Origin: Planctomycetota bacterium
Lineage (GTDB): Bacteria; Planctomycetota; B15-G4
Reading direction: 5' to 3'
DNA: 64,000 nt
Assembly (NCBI GenBank): GCA_020638905.1
Contig: JACKHP010000006.1
Location: 142,989-206,988, forward strand
Each line of letters begins with the position of its first letter. Position 1 is the stretch's first letter. A model generated the notes under the pieces. That model made no database searches and was not told the origin of the DNA. It saw only the letters and a list, made by a program, of their open reading frames with translations. The position numbers and the translations under genes are program-made. This document shows positions 33,122-42,159 of this stretch, one piece after another.

Positions 33122-34242
33122 GCCACGCCTACACCCCCGGCCTGAAGGTCTCCGAGGCCGCCGAGTTCCTGCGCGTGCGGCTGCTGCCGATCCCCGGCGA
33201 CGTGCTCGTGAAGCAGGGCGAGGACGTCGAGCCCGAGTCGGTCGTGGCGCGCGCGCTGCTGCCCGGCAACGTGGTCACCGCGAACCTGGCGCGCCTGCTC
33301 GGCGTCGCCGCGACCGACATCCCCGCGCTGCTGCTCGTGAAGGAAGGTGACGCGGTCACGAAGGACCAGCCGATCGCCCAGAGCAAGGGCATCTTCGGCA
33401 TGTTCAAGCAGTCCGCGAACGCGCCCACGACCGGCGTGCTCGAGTCGGTCAGCAAGGTCTCGGGCCAGGCGATCTTCCGCGAGGCCCCGATCCCCGTCGA
33501 CGTGAAGGCGTACGTGGGCGGCACCGTGAGCGAGATCGTCCCCGGCTTCGGGGCGCACGTCGACGCGCGCGGCACGATGGTGCAGGGCATCTTCGGCATC
33601 GGGCCCGAGGTCTCGGGCGAGATCGTGATCGCGTCCGACGACCCGGCGCGTCCGCTGCTGCCCGCCGACGTGAAGCCCACGCACCGGGGCAAGGTGCTCG
33701 TGGGCGGTTCGGTGGCTCGGCTCGACGCGCTGCGCGCCTGCGTCCAGGCCGGCGTCGCGGCGCTGGTCGTCGGCGGCATCGACGCGGCCGACCTCAAGGA
33801 GCTGCTCGGCTACGACATCGGGGTCGCGATCACGGGCAGCGAGGCGGTCGGCCTGACGGTCGTCGTGACCGAGGGCTTCGGCGAGCTGGCCATGTCGGGA
33901 CGCACGCACCGCCTCCTCTCGGACGTCGCCGGACGCAAGGCCTCGGTGAGCGGCGCGACGCAGATCCGCGCCGGCGTGATGCGTCCCGAGGTGCTCGTGC
34001 CGCACGAGATCGAGGTGATCGAGAAGACCGAGACCGACTCCGGCTACATGCACGGCGGCAGCGTGGTGCGCATCATCCGCGACCCGCACTTCGGCGAGCT
34101 GGGCAAGGTCGTCGACCTGCCGCCCGAGCCCGCGCGCCTGGACACCGAGGCCAAGGTCCGTATCCTCACCGTCGCCCTGCGGTCGGGAGAGCACGTGACG
34201 CTCCCACGCGCGAACGTCGAACTCGTGGACGAGCGTCTCTGA
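33118..34242 (+). CDS. Beta-rich cytoplasmic protein coupled to MutL
   Basis: The 374-residue protein has no signal or membrane segment. Residues 20-110 hold LPIPGDVLVKQGEDVEPESVVARA and similar Gly/Val-rich turns, like the barrel-sandwich (lipoyl/biotinyl-like) folds found in RnfC and NqrA. A second such unit runs around 120-190. The middle (SVARLDALRACVQAGVAALV) looks like a Rossmann-type element. I know no named family. The ATG overlaps the MutL stop by 4 nt, with GGGAG 6 nt upstream, and its stop shares a base with the next ATG. Tight coupling to MutL suggests a direct partner. Confidence 0.7.
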   Translation: MSHAYTPGLKVSEAAEFLRVRLLPIPGDVLVKQGEDVEPESVVARALLPGNVVTANLARLLGVAATDIPALLLVKEGDAVTKDQPIAQSKGIFGMFKQSANAPTTGVLESVSKVSGQAIFREAPIPVDVKAYVGGTVSEIVPGFGAHVDARGTMVQGIFGIGPEVSGEIVIASDDPARPLLPADVKPTHRGKVLVGGSVARLDALRACVQAGVAALVVGGIDAADLKELLGYDIGVAITGSEAVGLTVVVTEGFGELAMSGRTHRLLSDVAGRKASVSGATQIRAGVMRPEVLVPHEIEVIEKTETDSGYMHGGSVVRIIRDPHFGELGKVVDLPPEPARLDTEAKVRILTVALRSGEHVTLPRANVELVDERL

Positions 34243-35171
34243 TGCAGACCGCCGAGCACTCCCTCTGGCAGGACGTCAACGACTGGCTCGACGGCATCGC
34301 CGGCAAGCCCGCACCGGGCACCGTCGTCGTCGAACCCGGCAGCCACGGCCTCTCGCACTGGACCGACACCGAGAAGCTGCCCACGTTCGTCGCGATCCTG
34401 GTCTTCGCGGTGATCATGTTCCGCGCCCAGGCCAATGCCAAGCGCGGCAAGGAGGTGCCGATCCGGCGCATCGCGGGCCTCGACGCCCTCGACGAGGCCA
34501 TCGGCCGCGCGACCGAGATGGGACGTCCCGTGCTGTACGTGCCGGGCATCGACGAGATCAAGGAGATCCAGACGATCTACTCGATGATGATCCTGCGGCA
34601 CGTGGCCCGCAAGACCGCCGAGTACGGCACCGAGCTGATCGTGCCCGTGAAAGACTCGGTCGTGCTCACCTTCGCCGAGGAGTCGGTCAAGCAGGGCTGC
34701 CTCGACGCGGGTCGTCCCGACGCGTTCATCGCCGACAACGTGCGCTACCTCTCGAACGAGCAGTTCGCGTACTGCGCGGGCGTGGCGGGCATCATGAACC
34801 GCGAGAAGCCGGCCGCGAACATCATGCTCGGCATGTTCTTCGCCGAGTCGCTGATCCTGGCCGAGACCGGCTTCGCGACCGGCGCGATCCAGGTGGCCGG
34901 ATCGGCCAAGCAGCACCAGCTCCCGTTCTTCGTGGCGGCCTGCGACTACACGATCATCGGCGAGGAGTACTTCGCCGTGACGGCGTACCTGACGCGCGAG
35001 CCGGGCCTGCTGGGCACCATCCGCGCGGCCGACATGGTCAAGCTCGTGGCCATCGCCGCGCTCGTGGTGGGCGTCGTGGCCGCGGCCGTGTGCGCACCCG
35101 ACCCCCACACGCTCGCCAAGGACGCGGGGGCCACGTTCTTCTCCGTCTTCCAGCGGCTCTTCGGGAAGTAG
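34242..35171 (+). CDS. DUF6754-like membrane protein
   Basis: The 309-residue protein has an N-terminal membrane segment (about 43-58) and one near the C-terminus (about 268-288). Between them is the conserved core I associate with DUF6754: IAGLDALDEAIGRATEMGRP, VLYVPGIDEI, IMLGMFFAESLILAETG and FFVAACDYTIIGEEYF. The function of the domain is unknown. Its ATG shares one base with the previous stop. In other genomes DUF6754 proteins occur with MutL-like ATPases as far as I recall, which a neighbourhood search would settle. Confidence 0.75.
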   Translation: MQTAEHSLWQDVNDWLDGIAGKPAPGTVVVEPGSHGLSHWTDTEKLPTFVAILVFAVIMFRAQANAKRGKEVPIRRIAGLDALDEAIGRATEMGRPVLYVPGIDEIKEIQTIYSMMILRHVARKTAEYGTELIVPVKDSVVLTFAEESVKQGCLDAGRPDAFIADNVRYLSNEQFAYCAGVAGIMNREKPAANIMLGMFFAESLILAETGFATGAIQVAGSAKQHQLPFFVAACDYTIIGEEYFAVTAYLTREPGLLGTIRAADMVKLVAIAALVVGVVAAAVCAPDPHTLAKDAGATFFSVFQRLFGK

Positions 35172-35177
35172 GCGTCC

Positions 35178-36053
35178 ATGAAGCGCGAGATCCCGATCCT
35201 GCTCACGGTGCTGAGCGGACTCCTCATCACCCTGGCCTTCTTCACCTCGAGCGCCGAAGACTCGCCGCTCCTGTGGACGAAGGCCGTGAACACCGAGCTG
35301 CTCGAGTGGGCCCAGGTGTTCTTCTCGGTGGCCTTCCTGCTGGGCATCGCGAACCTGGTGCGCATCAGCCTCAAGCAGATCAGCAACCGGCACCCCGACG
35401 CGCCCTACAAGGCGGTGCTGCTCGTCTCGCTCTTCGGCTTCCTGGCCATCGGCATGGCCGAGATCCACGAGACCGAGATGCAGCTCCCGTTCACGGACGA
35501 GCTGTTCGACGGCGGCATCCGCGTGTCGACGCCCGCGTTCCTGCTGGGCGAGCACAGCCTCGTGCCGCCCAACCACATCACGCTGTCCGACGGGCGCGAG
35601 TTCGACGGCTGGGTGCGCTCGCGCGACAAGTCCACCGACGAGCTCACGATCCTCACCTCCCCCGACCGGCAAGAGATGAAGGTGCCTGCGTCCGACGTGA
35701 CGGCCACGGTCGACCGCTCGCTCAAGCTGTGGGTCTACGACCGCATCTTCATCCCGCTGCAGGCCACGATGTTCAGCCTGCTGGCCTTCTACATCGCGTC
35801 GGCCGCCTTCCGCGCGTTCCGCGCGCGTTCGACCGAGGCCACGCTGCTGCTGCTCGCCGGAGCGATCGTGATGCTCGGCCAGGTGCCGTTGCCGGGCGTG
35901 CTGGGCGACCTCACCCTCGCCTGGCAGGGCTGGCTGATGGCTTTCGTGAACGGCGCCGGACAGCGCGCCATCATCATCGGCGCGACCCTGGGCGTGCTCG
36001 CCACCGGCCTGCGCATCGTGCTCGGCATCGAGCGCAGCTACCTCTCGGAGTAG
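35178..36053 (+). CDS. Polytopic membrane protein of the MutL operon
   Basis: The 291-residue protein has about six membrane segments: near 7-25, 45-64, 80-97, 195-214, 222-242 and 255-276. Between the third and fourth lies a soluble domain of about 95 residues (LVPPNHITLSDGREFDGWV) that is probably extracytoplasmic or a beta insertion. No known family motif is visible. It begins 6 nt after the DUF6754 gene and 4 nt before the next gene, so it belongs to the same transcript. Confidence 0.7.
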   Translation: MKREIPILLTVLSGLLITLAFFTSSAEDSPLLWTKAVNTELLEWAQVFFSVAFLLGIANLVRISLKQISNRHPDAPYKAVLLVSLFGFLAIGMAEIHETEMQLPFTDELFDGGIRVSTPAFLLGEHSLVPPNHITLSDGREFDGWVRSRDKSTDELTILTSPDRQEMKVPASDVTATVDRSLKLWVYDRIFIPLQATMFSLLAFYIASAAFRAFRARSTEATLLLLAGAIVMLGQVPLPGVLGDLTLAWQGWLMAFVNGAGQRAIIIGATLGVLATGLRIVLGIERSYLSE

Positions 36054-36057
36054 GCCG

Positions 36058-36921
36058 ATGTCCCTGCAAGACTTCGACCGGCGCTGGATCTTCCTGGCCA
36101 TGGGCGTGATCGTGGTCGGGCTCTACGCCTTCGGCCCCGCCGCCGAGATGAAGGTCAACCAGTACGCCCAGTCGTACTTCGACACGATCGAGGCCCTGCA
36201 GCCCGGCGACATCGTGCTGCTCTCGGCCGACTTCGACCCGGCGAGCGCGGCCGAGATCGAGCCGATGTACATCGCCACGATCCACCACCTCATGTCGAAG
36301 GACGTGCGCATCATCAACGTCGCGACGTGGCCCGCGGCACCGCCCTTCACGCGCACGCAGTTCTCGGTCATCCCCGACGTGTACGGCAAGGTCTACGGCA
36401 AGGACTGGGTCGAGCTGGGCTTCAAGCCCGGTGACGACGTGGCGATGGGCAACATCGGGCAGTCGCTGCGCTCGACGTACCCCGCCGACGCGCGCGGCAA
36501 CCCGATCGACTCGCTCGAGATCATGAACGACGTCGGCGACGCGATGCGCGGCATCAAGCTGCTCGTCACGCTCTCGGCCGGCTACCCCGGCATCCTCGAG
36601 TGGATCGCCCAGGTGGGCGGCCGCTACGAGGTCCCGATCGTGACCGGCACCACGGCCGTCCAGACGCCCGACCTGTTCGCCTTCTACCCGAACCAGGTCA
36701 AGGGATTCCTGGGCGCGGCCACCGGCGCGACGCAGTACCTGCAGCTCGTCGACGAGAAGCTGGCCACCGTCGTCGGCGGCAAGAGCGAGCTCACGGCACC
36801 CAAGCAAGAGAACCAGAAGCGCATGCTCGTGCAGTTCTGGGGACACATGCTCATCATCGCGCTGATCCTGATCGGCAACCTGATCTACTTCTTCGGCACC
36901 CGCCAGGGGGCACGCGCATGA
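36058..36921 (+). CDS. Membrane-anchored protein with a soluble Rossmann-like core, MutL operon
   Basis: The 287-residue protein has a membrane segment at each end (about 11-27 and 260-280). The middle looks like an alpha/beta domain with the ordered elements GDIVLLSADFDPAS, MSKDVRIINVATWP, GIKLLVTLSAGYPGI and VPIVTGTTAVQTPD. The central region has some resemblance in layout to the DUF6754 protein of the same operon. I do not recognise a named family. Its stop overlaps the ATG of the next gene by 4 nt. Confidence 0.7.
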   Translation: MSLQDFDRRWIFLAMGVIVVGLYAFGPAAEMKVNQYAQSYFDTIEALQPGDIVLLSADFDPASAAEIEPMYIATIHHLMSKDVRIINVATWPAAPPFTRTQFSVIPDVYGKVYGKDWVELGFKPGDDVAMGNIGQSLRSTYPADARGNPIDSLEIMNDVGDAMRGIKLLVTLSAGYPGILEWIAQVGGRYEVPIVTGTTAVQTPDLFAFYPNQVKGFLGAATGATQYLQLVDEKLATVVGGKSELTAPKQENQKRMLVQFWGHMLIIALILIGNLIYFFGTRQGARA

Positions 36922-37832
36922 GTCTCCTCGCCCTGCAGGACGCCGCCGCGTCCGCCCCCCCGTTCTTCACCTACACGCCGAACGCGCCCGACGTGCTCGG
37001 CGGCTGGCTGATCTGCTTCTTCACGCTGGCCGTGTTCAGCTTCCTGTACAAGGACAATCCCTTCTACAAGCTGGCCGAGCACGTGTTCGTCGGCGTCGGC
37101 ACCGCGTGGTTCACGATGGAGTACTACAACGAGGGCATCCGCAAGCCCCTCGTCGAGTACGTCGACGCGGCGCGTGAGCAGGCCGTGCGCATCGCCGCGC
37201 TGGGCCCGAACGCCTCGCCCGAGGCGGTGCGCGAGCTGCAGACGAAGCTCGGCGGCTACCCCATCGACCCGTCCTGGGCGATCGGCATCCGGGCCGGCGC
37301 GATCGTGCTCTCGATCTTCCTGCTGGTGCGGCTGTTCAAGAACGACTCGTGGATGCCGCGCTGGCCGCTGGCGATCATGGTCGGCGTCTACGCCGCGCTC
37401 AAGATGACCGGCGAGGTGCAGAGCAAGCTCGTGCTGCAGGTCGCCGAGACGATGAAGAGCCCGTTCACGTCGCCGGTCGACGGCACGCCGCTCGCGTGGG
37501 ACGTGCAGGTCGGCAACGTCGTCTTCCTGGTGGGCCTGGTCTGCGCGCTGACGTACTTCCTGTTCACGTTCCAGCGCAACAAGGTCGTGCACGGCATGGC
37601 ACGCGTGGGCGTGATCACGCTCATGATCACCTTCGGCAGCATGTTCGGCTTCACCGTCCTGGGCCGCATCGCCCTGCTCATCGAGCGCGTCTCGAGCCTG
37701 AGCGACTACTCCGGCCCCGAGTACGGACTGTTCGGCGCCGGCGCCGCGCTGAGTCCCCCGTACGTGGCCGGAGCGGTGATCGTGGCCACGCTCGTGGCGC
37801 TCTCGCTGGCCAAGCCGAGCCGCGCCGACTGA
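36918..37832 (+). CDS. Polytopic membrane protein, last gene of the MutL operon
   Basis: The 304-residue protein has about six membrane segments: near 27-47, 125-142, 150-166, 200-218, 225-247 and 278-298. A soluble stretch of about 60 residues follows the first segment. KDNPFYKLAEHVFVGVGTAWF is a distinctive conserved-looking stretch next to that segment. No known family motif is visible. The ATG overlaps the previous stop by 4 nt. After its stop, an 85-nt gap with a weak 6-bp hairpin (37863-37868 with 37881-37886) separates it from the convergent PIG-L gene. Confidence 0.7.
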   Translation: MSLLALQDAAASAPPFFTYTPNAPDVLGGWLICFFTLAVFSFLYKDNPFYKLAEHVFVGVGTAWFTMEYYNEGIRKPLVEYVDAAREQAVRIAALGPNASPEAVRELQTKLGGYPIDPSWAIGIRAGAIVLSIFLLVRLFKNDSWMPRWPLAIMVGVYAALKMTGEVQSKLVLQVAETMKSPFTSPVDGTPLAWDVQVGNVVFLVGLVCALTYFLFTFQRNKVVHGMARVGVITLMITFGSMFGFTVLGRIALLIERVSSLSDYSGPEYGLFGAGAALSPPYVAGAVIVATLVALSLAKPSRAD

Positions 37833-37917
37833 TCCCACGGAGGTCGGCGATCGGGCCGGTTCGGGTCGCTGACGCCCGAGACCCGCTCCCGGCGCGGATG
37901 ACCTTCGCCGCGGGCGC

Positions 37918-38739
37918 CTAGACCTGCGCGTCGGCCGGCGACCCGTCGCCCCACAGCGCGCCGGCGCTCGACACGGCCCGTCCGGCCTGCCACATCGCCA
38001 CGGAGGCGCGTGCCGCGGACGCGTCCGAGCCGGCCACCCGCGTGCCCCGCACGAGGTCGTGCAGCACGCCGAGGTCGAGGAGCCGCTCGACGGCCTTGCG
38101 TGTCTCGTCGCCCGTGATGCGCGAGAAGACCGCCTGGGACAGGTCGCGCGCCGCCATGCCGGCGGTCAACGGGCGCGTGCCGTCCTGGCTCTTGTGGGCG
38201 CCGATGGCGCGTGCCTTCTGCGTGCGCGCCTCGGTCACGTCGACCTCGAACACGTCGTCGTCGGCGGGCAGCGCGTCCCACACTCCGAAGCCCAGCACGC
38301 GTCCGTCGGCACGCACCAGGTCGGCCAGCAGCCCGGCCAGCGTCACCGCGCGGTGCGTGTCGTGTCGCTCGAGCGGCCACGGCAGGAGCAGCACGTCGTA
38401 CGTCCGTCGTCCCGCGAGCTCGCCGAGCGCCTGCGCGACGGCCTCGGGATCGGCGCGCAGCTCGGCCGACGACCGTCCCAGGAAGAGCACGCGCGAGACA
38501 CCCAGCGCCGCGCAGGCCGCCTCGGACTCACGCCGACGCTCGGCCACCAGCTCGTCGCCTGCCGACGCGTCGGCCGCGATGCCGCCGTCGCCGCGCGCGC
38601 AGACGACGACCGAGACGCGCGCGCCGGCGCGCGCCATGAGGGCCAGCGTGCCGCCGCAGCCGAGGGCCTCGTCGTCGGGGTGCGGCGCCAGGAGCAGGAC
38701 GTCGCGGCCGCTCGCCGCGCCGGGGTCGAGGCTCTTCAC
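37918..38739 (-). CDS. PIG-L/LmbE family N-deacetylase
   Basis: The 273-residue enzyme has the zinc motif PHPDDE at residues 19-24 and a second His pair in ERHDTHRAV (about residue 130). The family removes acetyl groups from N-acetylglucosamine-type amides, as in mycothiol, bacillithiol or GPI synthesis. The GTG start overlaps the TGA of the 1076-residue secreted protein by 4 nt (GTGA), so the two are coupled although one is cytosolic and the other exported. The C-terminal 60 residues look like an extra helical extension. No thiol-synthesis genes are near, so the substrate is unknown. Confidence 0.88.
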   Translation of the reverse strand: MKSLDPGAASGRDVLLLAPHPDDEALGCGGTLALMARAGARVSVVVCARGDGGIAADASAGDELVAERRRESEAACAALGVSRVLFLGRSSAELRADPEAVAQALGELAGRRTYDVLLLPWPLERHDTHRAVTLAGLLADLVRADGRVLGFGVWDALPADDDVFEVDVTEARTQKARAIGAHKSQDGTRPLTAGMAARDLSQAVFSRITGDETRKAVERLLDLGVLHDLVRGTRVAGSDASAARASVAMWQAGRAVSSAGALWGDGSPADAQV

Positions 38740-41700
38740 GGCGACTGCGAGAGTCCCGCGCTCGGGACGTACGTGCGGAACAGCGGACCCAGCGGGGTCA
38801 CGGCCACCAGCGGCACGAGCAGCGGATCGGGCTCGGCCAGCACGTCGGAGACGTTCGCGAGCGGGTAGTACACCGGCACGCTCGAGATCGCGATGCCCGT
38901 CTCGGCCTCGGAGTCGAAGCCGAACGAGAACACGAGCGCCGTCCCCGCTCCGCTGACCGGGTCGTACGGGACGAACTGGAAGCTGTCGTCCATGATGCGC
39001 CCGAAGTGCGTGCCGCCGATCGTGTAGGCCGACGTGATGTCGCGCTCGAACAGGAAGCTCTCGAGGTCGACCGCGTAGGCGTGCTGGTCGTCGCCCAGCG
39101 GGTCGCTGCCCTGGGTGCGTGCGTAGACCACGTGTCCCCCGTAGGGGTTCGGTGTCGGGTTCGAGACGCGCGAGCCCGCCGTCGAGCCGGAGGTCACCGG
39201 GAACGCGATCGTGGGCGACGTCGTGTTGAAGCCGAAGACCTCGTCGGTCGAACCCGCGTCGGCCTGCAGCCGCGCCCGGAAGTACATCATGCCCGCCTGC
39301 ACGCCCGATCCCTCGACGAACTGCATCGGCCCGACGCCCTCGGGCGCTCCCAGGATCTCGGTGGACGGCACGAACGTGTCGTCGATCAGGCCCGAGCCCA
39401 GGCCGAACTCGTCGCCCGTCACGTCGTACACGGTGCCGTTCACGGTGGAGATGCCGAGCACGTTCACCACCGAGATCTTCACCGGGAAGGCCCCCGTGCA
39501 GTCGGAGAGGCAGCGCTGGCCTCCGCGCACGACGTAGTAGAACTTCGAGTCGTTCGACAGGAAGGTGCCCAGGACCGCCATCGTGCCCAGGTTCGCGAAC
39601 GGGGTCGTCGAGACGCTGGTGTTCGCGATCACGCTCATCGTGCCGGTGGAGATGCGGTAGCGCATCACGTCCATCTTGTTCGCGTTGTTCGGCGAGTCGA
39701 AGCCGAACGGGTCGTTGTACTTCTGCAGGCCCATGCAGAAGTACGCCGTGTCCGCGTCGACCAGCCTCAGGCCGCGGATCGCGGTGTCCTGCGTGTACTC
39801 CCCGGGGATCTTGAACTTGAGCGTGTTCGGGTCCTCGTAGATCTTCGTCACCAGCGCGTAGTCGGAGCCGTTCGTGCGCGCGGTCATCAGGAAGTCGCGC
39901 GCGACGTTGATCGCGTAGCACCAGATCACGCGCGAGCCGTCGGGCGAGATCGAGCCGCGCTGCGAGAAGCCGTCGCCGCCCGGATAGAAGCCGCGGATCT
40001 GGCCCGTGGGCGGGCTGCTGCCGCCGCTGAACCCCAGGCCCGAGATGTTGAGCAGCTGGTAGCTGGCCGCGCCGGCGCTCGTGATCGTCACGTTGCGCAC
40101 CGTGTAGACGTCCTCGTTCGTCTCGGTCGCGCCCGCCACGATGACGAGCACCTTGCCGTTGGCGGACACCAGCGGGAACGGGTCGAAGCGGATCACGGTC
40201 GAGCCGTTGCCGGTGGTCGGGAAGCTCGACGAGATGAACGGGCGCGGCTCGGCCGGCGGCGACTTGCTCGAGCCGGGCGGCACGAGCGGCACGGTGAACA
40301 CGTCGGAGACGAGCACCTCCTCGCGCACCCAGAAGCCCTCGAAGCCCTTGTTGGCCACGGTCGAGTCGCCGCTCGCCGACTGGGCCCACTTGTAGGCGAC
40401 GCCGACGAACGCGACGTAGTTGTCGGGGTCCGGACCCACCACGCGCACGAACGGCATGGACAGCCGCCGCGAGGGGACGAACAGCGCGCCCGGCGCCGGG
40501 TCGGCCGTCTTCTGCCACTGGACGTTCCACGTCTCGGCGCCGCTCGCGGGCCAGTCGAGCCCGTCGAGCCGGATGGCCCACAGCTCGTCCTGCGAGGACG
40601 GGAACTCGCTGCCCGCGAAGGTGCGCTTGACCGCCAGGAACGCGCGCCGGTCGGGCGTCACGTGCACCATCGGGTCCCACGTGGTGCCGTCGGAGGTCGA
40701 GATCTCAGTGCCGGGGATCAGCCGCCACGTGTGCGTGACGCGGTCGAGCAGCAGGAAGCCCTGCATGCCGTTCGCGTCGTCCTGGTAGCGGTAGAGATCG
40801 TGGTCGCGGGTGACCGTGCCCACGCCCTCGCCGCCGTCGAACGTCACCGGCGGGACGACCACGTGCGGCATGTCGACGTTGCGCGCGTCGAGGCCGACCC
40901 GCGAGCGCGAGAGCGCGCCCGAGGTGGTCACCATCGAGAACGCGCCCAGCACGACGTCGTTCGCGACGTGCGGGTAGCTGGGATTGCCCGTGCTGCCGAG
41001 CTGCTTGCGCGAGCAGCCCGTGAAGGATGTGCGCGTCTTGCCGGTGTAGCGCACGGCTTCGACCTTGGGACCGCTCGTCGCGCTGTTGCGGTCGCCGTAG
41101 AGGTTGGTCAACGCCGTCGACGACGTGCTGCGGGCCACGTAGATCGTGCCCTCGGACGGGAATCCCGTCGTGTCGACCACGGGGAACTCGGTGATGCTCA
41201 GAGCAGCCGTCAGATCGGCAGTCAGGCGTGTGGCCGGACGCGAGAGCGGGTTGATCGGCGCGTCGCCCGTGTTGGGCAGGATCGGCAGGAAGCGGAAGCC
41301 CGCCGGCAGCCCGAGCGTGTCGTCGAACTCGAGCTCGGGCGCGTTGCCCGTGCCCAGCGGCGCGACACCCGCCAGCGTCGACCCGTCGAGGTCGGCCGTC
41401 GCGAGGCCGGCGAAACCCGACGGGACGGCTCCCGGCGTCTTGGCCGCCGCGCTGAAGCGCACGTTGAACTCGGGCGGGACGATCTGCAGCGTCACGCCGT
41501 CGGAGAGCTTGAGCGACGGCGCCGAATCGACGTCGCGCACGATGGCCTGGAAGTAGAGCGTGCCGTCGAGCATGCCCGCGGGCACGCTGAGCGGGATCGT
41601 CCCCTGGCCCGAGGCGTCGAGCAGCAGCGGCGTCGGCGCCACGAAGACGAAGGGCGGCAGCGTGAACAGCGGCGGCGGCTCGGCCGGCGCGAAGGGCGTC

Positions 41701-41966
41701 TTCGCGAGGGAGACGAGCAGTCCCCACGGCACCTGGTTCGAGGCGCCCTCCGACAGGTACTCGAGACGCGCCTCGAAGGCCAGGCCCGAGGCGGCTTCGA
41801 AGACCGCGCTGTTGTCGAAGGGGCCCGACGTCTCGGGCGCCTGGTTGCCGTGCCCGTCGTCGAGGAACAGTCGCGGGAAGTCGCCCGGCGACTGGGCGGA
41901 CGCGGCGACGGCGATGAGTCCGGACAGGAGTCCGACGAGGGCGAGGTGTCTCATGCGCTGGATCAT
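38736..41966 (-). CDS. Large secreted protein of unknown function, PD40-like repeats
   Basis: The 1076-residue protein has a signal peptide ending AVAASAQ (cleavage near residue 25). The mature part is beta-rich, with many Thr/Ser/Gly and only a few Cys. Segments such as GSISPDGSRVIWCYAIN and DRRAFLAVKRTF resemble TolB/PD40 propeller blades, and QLRLIVPP-like beta strands precede them. I recognise no catalytic motif. The ATG at 41966 has GGAG close upstream; the ATG at 41954 is equally possible. It is coupled by a 4-nt overlap to the PIG-L deacetylase. A TATACT hexamer at 42099-42104 may drive both. Confidence 0.7.
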   Translation of the reverse strand: MIQRMRHLALVGLLSGLIAVAASAQSPGDFPRLFLDDGHGNQAPETSGPFDNSAVFEAASGLAFEARLEYLSEGASNQVPWGLLVSLAKTPFAPAEPPPLFTLPPFVFVAPTPLLLDASGQGTIPLSVPAGMLDGTLYFQAIVRDVDSAPSLKLSDGVTLQIVPPEFNVRFSAAAKTPGAVPSGFAGLATADLDGSTLAGVAPLGTGNAPELEFDDTLGLPAGFRFLPILPNTGDAPINPLSRPATRLTADLTAALSITEFPVVDTTGFPSEGTIYVARSTSSTALTNLYGDRNSATSGPKVEAVRYTGKTRTSFTGCSRKQLGSTGNPSYPHVANDVVLGAFSMVTTSGALSRSRVGLDARNVDMPHVVVPPVTFDGGEGVGTVTRDHDLYRYQDDANGMQGFLLLDRVTHTWRLIPGTEISTSDGTTWDPMVHVTPDRRAFLAVKRTFAGSEFPSSQDELWAIRLDGLDWPASGAETWNVQWQKTADPAPGALFVPSRRLSMPFVRVVGPDPDNYVAFVGVAYKWAQSASGDSTVANKGFEGFWVREEVLVSDVFTVPLVPPGSSKSPPAEPRPFISSSFPTTGNGSTVIRFDPFPLVSANGKVLVIVAGATETNEDVYTVRNVTITSAGAASYQLLNISGLGFSGGSSPPTGQIRGFYPGGDGFSQRGSISPDGSRVIWCYAINVARDFLMTARTNGSDYALVTKIYEDPNTLKFKIPGEYTQDTAIRGLRLVDADTAYFCMGLQKYNDPFGFDSPNNANKMDVMRYRISTGTMSVIANTSVSTTPFANLGTMAVLGTFLSNDSKFYYVVRGGQRCLSDCTGAFPVKISVVNVLGISTVNGTVYDVTGDEFGLGSGLIDDTFVPSTEILGAPEGVGPMQFVEGSGVQAGMMYFRARLQADAGSTDEVFGFNTTSPTIAFPVTSGSTAGSRVSNPTPNPYGGHVVYARTQGSDPLGDDQHAYAVDLESFLFERDITSAYTIGGTHFGRIMDDSFQFVPYDPVSGAGTALVFSFGFDSEAETGIAISSVPVYYPLANVSDVLAEPDPLLVPLVAVTPLGPLFRTYVPSAGLSQSP

Positions 41967-42098
41967 GGGCTCCGCGCGTCGGGGGGCGTCGCGCCGGGTT
42001 CGGGGAGCGCGACGGCCGACGGGTCGGGGAGACGACGGCGAGGGGCGGACGTCGCGGGACGTCGTACCCCCCGGGCACCTGACAGGGGACCGTGGCCC

Positions 42099-42104
42099 AG
42101 TATA
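42099..42104 (-). promoter_or_regulatory. Candidate -10 element upstream of the secreted protein/PIG-L pair
   Basis: TATACT on the minus strand matches the -10 consensus at 5 of 6 positions, 133 nt before the ATG. No good -35 lies at the right distance. Confidence 0.3.
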
Positions 42105-42159
42105 CCGGCGCTCCGTCCCTGTTCGCGCCCCGTCCCGCGCGGCCGCGGGGGGGTCGACG

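Noticed and set aside
37863..37886. Terminator after the MutL operon
   Set aside because: The stem is only 6 bp with a 12-nt loop and no T-run, so I do not list it as a feature.
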